Assembly (NCBI GenBank): GCA_028292185.1
Contig: JAQGMT010000362.1
Location: forward strand, 1-8,161
Direction: 5' to 3'
DNA length: 8,161 bases
Source: Ramlibacter sp.
Lineage (GTDB): Bacteria; Pseudomonadota; Gammaproteobacteria; Burkholderiales; Burkholderiaceae_C
This document shows, piece after piece, positions 5,647 to 8,161 of this stretch (positions within the stretch are counted from its first letter, which is position 1; every line of letters starts with the position of its first letter). Below the pieces are notes generated by a model. The model did not search any database. It was given only the letters and a program-made list of their open reading frames with translations, and was not told the DNA's origin. The position numbers were made by a program, and so were the translations under genes.

Positions 5647-6471
5647 ATGCGTAAATCCGTTCCAAATAATGAGAGCGCTGCACCGCCGGCGGCGGGCCCG
5701 GCGCAGACGGTGGGCAGGGCCATTCAGCTGTTGCGCCTGGTGGCCTCAAGCCGCTCGCGGGAAGTGATCCTGGTCGACCTCGCATCGATGGCCGGGCTGC
5801 AAAAGTCAACGGCGCACCGCCTGCTTCAGCGCCTGGTGGCGGAACGCCTGCTGACGCATGAGGCCGGGCGGCGCGGCTACCGGCTGGGGCCGTTGCTCTA
5901 CGAGCTGGGACTGGCGGCCTTTCCCGAAAGCAACCTGCGCGAAGTGGCGCAGTCGTCGCTGGAGGAACTCGCGCAGAAGACCGGCGACATGGCGTTTCTG
6001 CTGATGCGCAGCGGCTACGAGGCGGTGTGCCTGCAGCGCGTCGCGGGCAACTTCGCCATCCAGACGATGACAGCCGGCATCGGCGACCGGCATCCACTGG
6101 GCGTGGGCGCCGGTAGCCTGGCTATCCTGGCGGCCATGGACGACCCGACCATTGAACGGGTAATAGAAGCCGCGGCACCGCAGCTGGGACGCTATGGCCT
6201 CGATGCGAATACCTTGCGCGCGCGGGTGATCGAGGCGCGCACACGCGGCTACACCGTGGACGAAGGCGGCGCCGCGACGGACGTGACCGCGGTGGGCCGT
6301 GCGATCCGCGACCGCCATGGTGCGCCGGTGGGCGCGGTGTTTGTCGCCTCAATCAGATCCCGAATGACAACCGCAAGGATCGTGGAAACGTCCAAGAGGA
6401 TCGGGAGCACCGTGAAGGCAATCGAGAGTGCCCTGACCGGGCTCGAGCATGACGGCCGCGGTCAGCGTTAA
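5647..6471 (+). CDS. IclR-family transcriptional regulator
   Basis: Predicted 274-residue DNA-binding protein. An N-terminal winged helix-turn-helix spans roughly residues 19-82 (TVGRAIQLLRLV, then the recognition region LQKSTAHRLLQRLVAERLL at 51-69, then the wing GRRGYRLGPLLYELG). The C-terminal effector-binding domain spans about 95-265, with HPLGVGAGSLAILA (149-162), RGYTVDEGG (200-208) and DVTAVGRAIRD (212-222) as conserved blocks. The family binds small aromatic or aliphatic acids and represses or activates adjacent catabolic genes, commonly a divergent operon. Here the divergent operon begins 132 bp away and the gap holds an inverted repeat that could be its operator. The ATG at 5647 gives a normal N-terminal length although no strong ribosome binding site precedes it. 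It ends 9 bp from the convergent FAH gene. Effector unknown, presumably the operon's substrate or an intermediate. Confidence 0.93.
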   Translation: MRKSVPNNESAAPPAAGPAQTVGRAIQLLRLVASSRSREVILVDLASMAGLQKSTAHRLLQRLVAERLLTHEAGRRGYRLGPLLYELGLAAFPESNLREVAQSSLEELAQKTGDMAFLLMRSGYEAVCLQRVAGNFAIQTMTAGIGDRHPLGVGAGSLAILAAMDDPTIERVIEAAAPQLGRYGLDANTLRARVIEARTRGYTVDEGGAATDVTAVGRAIRDRHGAPVGAVFVASIRSRMTTARIVETSKRIGSTVKAIESALTGLEHDGRGQR

Positions 6472-6478
6472 CGACCGC
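6458..6478. terminator. Weak inverted repeat at the IclR/FAH convergent junction
   Basis: GCGGTC (6458-6463) and GACCGC (6473-6478) form a 6-bp stem with a 9-base loop spanning the IclR stop codon and the 9-bp gap to the FAH gene stop. The hairpin could serve both converging transcripts, but the stem is short and no T run follows in either direction, so termination is uncertain. Confidence 0.25.
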
Positions 6479-6480
6479 CG

Positions 6481-7455
6481 CTACCGCTTGTTCTCCACCA
6501 CCGGATTTTCCAGGCGCCCGATGCCTTCGATCTCACACACGATCTTGTCGCCATCCTTGAGGTAGCCCGTGGCGCGCACCATTCCGTCGGTGCCGGCCCA
6601 CTTGCCGCCCAGCTCGGCGTCGCAGGACCAGGCGGTTCCACTGGGCGTGCCGGTGATGATCACCATGCCGGGCCGAAGCGTCACGTTGACGGAGAAGAAG
6701 TGCACCAGCTGCGCTACGGTCCAGATCATCTGCGAGGTGCTGCTGATCTGGCGCAGATCGCCATTGACCCAGGAGCGCACCATGACCGCCTGCGGATCCG
6801 GGATTTCGTCGCATGTGGTGATGCAGGGACCCATCGGCGCGCTGCTGTCGAAGAACTTGCCGCGTCCGAGCTCGTACCAGTAGCTGCCGTCCGGGCGACG
6901 TCGCACCTGGCGGTCGCGCGCAGTGACGTCGTTGACGATGGAGTAGCCGAACACGTGATCGAGCGCCTTGTCCGCGGGGATATGGCGCCCGGATTTTCCG
7001 ATGACCACCGCCAGTTCCACCTCACCATCAAGCTTGGAGGTGAGCACGCGATCCAGCACGATCGGCTGCCCGGGGCCCACCACGCAATCCGCGGTCTTGA
7101 TGAAGAACTCGGGCTCCTTGCCGCTGACGTCGGCGTTCGCCTTCTCCTGGTTGTGGCTCAGATAGTTGCTGCCCGAGCACAGGATGCTGGTTGGAAGCAT
7201 GGGCGCCAGCAGCTTGACTGCGCTGCGTTGCAGCCGCCCAGCGCCGCCCGTTCGGCTGCCGGCGATGGCCTTTTCCAGCATGGGCTGCAGCGCATCCCAA
7301 TCGCGAATGAGCGAAATCGTGTCGTGCAGCGCAGGCCGCAAGTTGGCCGGCAAAAAAGGCGCGGCCTCATTCAGGGCGAGGAAGTCGACCACCGCCTCAC
7401 CGTCCATGGCACCGACGCGGGGGCCGGTGGGTGACTCAAAATTGATAATTTTCAT
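6481..7455 (-). CDS. Fumarylacetoacetate hydrolase (FAH) family protein
   Basis: Predicted 324-residue cytoplasmic metal-dependent enzyme of the FAH superfamily (hydrolases, decarboxylases, hydratases and isomerases acting on 2-oxo acids and diketones at the end of catabolic pathways). The catalytic domain starts near residue 90: SNYLSHNQE (96-104, with the usual His101 and Glu104), LDGEVELAVVIG (142-153), where Glu145 and Glu147 are metal ligands, SIVNDVTARDRQ (172-183) with the third ligand Asp176, the GKFFDSSAPMGPCIT block (199-213), and ITGTPSG (267-273). All expected metal ligands are present, so it should be active. Residues 1-85 form the N-terminal domain of the long bacterial FAH proteins. 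Its start lies 14 bp after the stop of the upstream Bug gene, suggesting co-transcription; the ribosome binding site (GAG about 8 nt upstream) is weak. The specific substrate cannot be read from the sequence. Confidence 0.92.
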   Translation of the reverse strand: MKIINFESPTGPRVGAMDGEAVVDFLALNEAAPFLPANLRPALHDTISLIRDWDALQPMLEKAIAGSRTGGAGRLQRSAVKLLAPMLPTSILCSGSNYLSHNQEKANADVSGKEPEFFIKTADCVVGPGQPIVLDRVLTSKLDGEVELAVVIGKSGRHIPADKALDHVFGYSIVNDVTARDRQVRRRPDGSYWYELGRGKFFDSSAPMGPCITTCDEIPDPQAVMVRSWVNGDLRQISSTSQMIWTVAQLVHFFSVNVTLRPGMVIITGTPSGTAWSCDAELGGKWAGTDGMVRATGYLKDGDKIVCEIEGIGRLENPVVENKR

Positions 7456-7469
7456 GTTGTATCTCGTGA

Positions 7470-8161
7470 TTACTCGATCTTGCCCATTTTGCCCAGCACG
7501 TCCTCGAAGCGCCGCGTATCGGCTACCAGGAAACGTGCGAAGTCGTCCGCATCCAGGTACTGAATGGGGGTGGTCTGCGCCGCCATGGCGTTGGTGAAGG
7601 TCGGATGCGCCGCAGCCTTCCTCACCGACTCACGCAGCCGGTTGACGATTGCGTCGGGGGTGCCCACAGGAACGAACATGCCGGTCCAGAGGTAGAACTC
7701 GCCGTCGTAGCCTTGTTCACGTGCGGTCGGTACCTGCGGTAGCGAAGGCACGCGCTGCGCGCTGAGCGCAGCCAGCACCTTGAGCTTGCCGGCGGCGACG
7801 TGAGCGGCGATCGCACCCGGCGTCTGCATGGTGGCCTGCACCTGCCCTCCCAACACGGCTGTGACCTGCTGACCGCCGCCGCTGAAAGGCACGTGAATCA
7901 TTTTCAGGCCGGCCGCATTCGCCAGGATTTCCATCGCGACGTGGGTCGTGCCATAGATGCCGGACGAACTGTAGGAAATCTTGCCCGGGTTCTGGCGCAC
8001 GTCCCGAACGAAATCGGCCAAGGTGTTCCAGGGGCTGTCCGAGCGCACCGCGAGCACCGTGGGATCGGCGGTGAGGCGCGCAACGGGCCGGAACTGCGCC
8101 GCCTGGAATGTGGCCGGCCGGCCGCTGATGCGATCCGAGATAGGGATGGTGATCATGCTGG
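7470..8161 (-). CDS. Bug-family (TctC-like) solute-binding protein, 5' end outside the window
   Basis: The visible 230 or so C-terminal residues belong to a second TTT-type periplasmic binding protein. The reading frame stays open to the window edge, so the ATG at 8156 is probably internal; about 95-100 residues including the signal peptide should lie beyond 8161, given the usual length near 325. Family marks are the DPTVLAVRSDSPW block, NPGKISYSSSG, HVPFSGGGQQ, a GKLKVLAALS block and FVPVGTPDAIVNRL. It shares overall pattern but not close sequence with the Bug protein at 3524-4498, so the two probably bind different or related ligands rather than being a recent duplicate. It is followed 14 bp later by the FAH gene, making a Bug-FAH pair. 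No permease gene is seen. Confidence 0.9.
   Translation of the reverse strand, partial: SMITIPISDRISGRPATFQAAQFRPVARLTADPTVLAVRSDSPWNTLADFVRDVRQNPGKISYSSSGIYGTTHVAMEILANAAGLKMIHVPFSGGGQQVTAVLGGQVQATMQTPGAIAAHVAAGKLKVLAALSAQRVPSLPQVPTAREQGYDGEFYLWTGMFVPVGTPDAIVNRLRESVRKAAAHPTFTNAMAAQTTPIQYLDADDFARFLVADTRRFEDVLGKMGKIE

Noticed and set aside
5633..6318. Minus-strand reading frames (154 and 170 residues) opposite the IclR gene
   Set aside because: They are antisense to a well-supported IclR gene, and their translations have the Arg/Ala/Pro/His bias of shadow frames.

Overview
The window looks like a piece of a high-GC betaproteobacterial chromosome, most likely Burkholderiales (Bordetella/Achromobacter/Cupriavidus-like). 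The main sign is two separate Bug-type (TctC-like) periplasmic solute-binding proteins, each inside a small catabolic gene cluster and with no membrane transporter genes nearby, a pattern typical of that order. The genus is inferred from gene content, not from a marker gene.

Layout. (1) 1-1165: a plus-strand gene for an ATP-grasp-like protein of the Cj0069 type. It probably starts at TTG 128, and its Shine-Dalgarno sequence sits inside a predicted hairpin at 91-122. A strong 11-bp hairpin (1207-1231) separates it from the next, convergent unit. (2) 5514-1263, minus strand: a probable four-gene operon, in transcription order an ornithine cyclodeaminase/mu-crystallin family protein, a Bug binding protein, a DapA-superfamily aldolase/lyase, and an acetamidase/formamidase-family lipoprotein. 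The gaps are 11, 27 and 119 bp. (3) 5515-5646: a divergent control region with a candidate sigma70-like promoter for the operon and an inverted repeat TTCCCA-N5-TGGGAA. (4) 5647-6471: a plus-strand IclR-family regulator, the obvious candidate controller of the operon. (5) 8161-6481, minus strand: a second two-gene unit, a Bug binding protein (5' end outside the window) followed by a fumarylacetoacetate hydrolase (FAH) family enzyme, convergent with the regulator.

How the genes may work together (inference): the lipoprotein amidase would hydrolyse an amide outside the cytoplasm, and the Bug proteins would capture small carboxylates for a TTT/TctAB permease encoded elsewhere. The OCD-family (imine/amino acid redox), DapA-family (pyruvate-type Schiff base lyase) and FAH-family (2-oxo acid or diketone hydrolase/isomerase) enzymes would process the imported compound. 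No enzyme here identifies the substrate. The DapA and OCD homologues both depart from a textbook catalytic residue, so their usual names should not be taken literally. I saw no tRNA, rRNA, CRISPR array, insertion sequence, integrase or attachment site. No gene-free stretch exceeds 300 bp.
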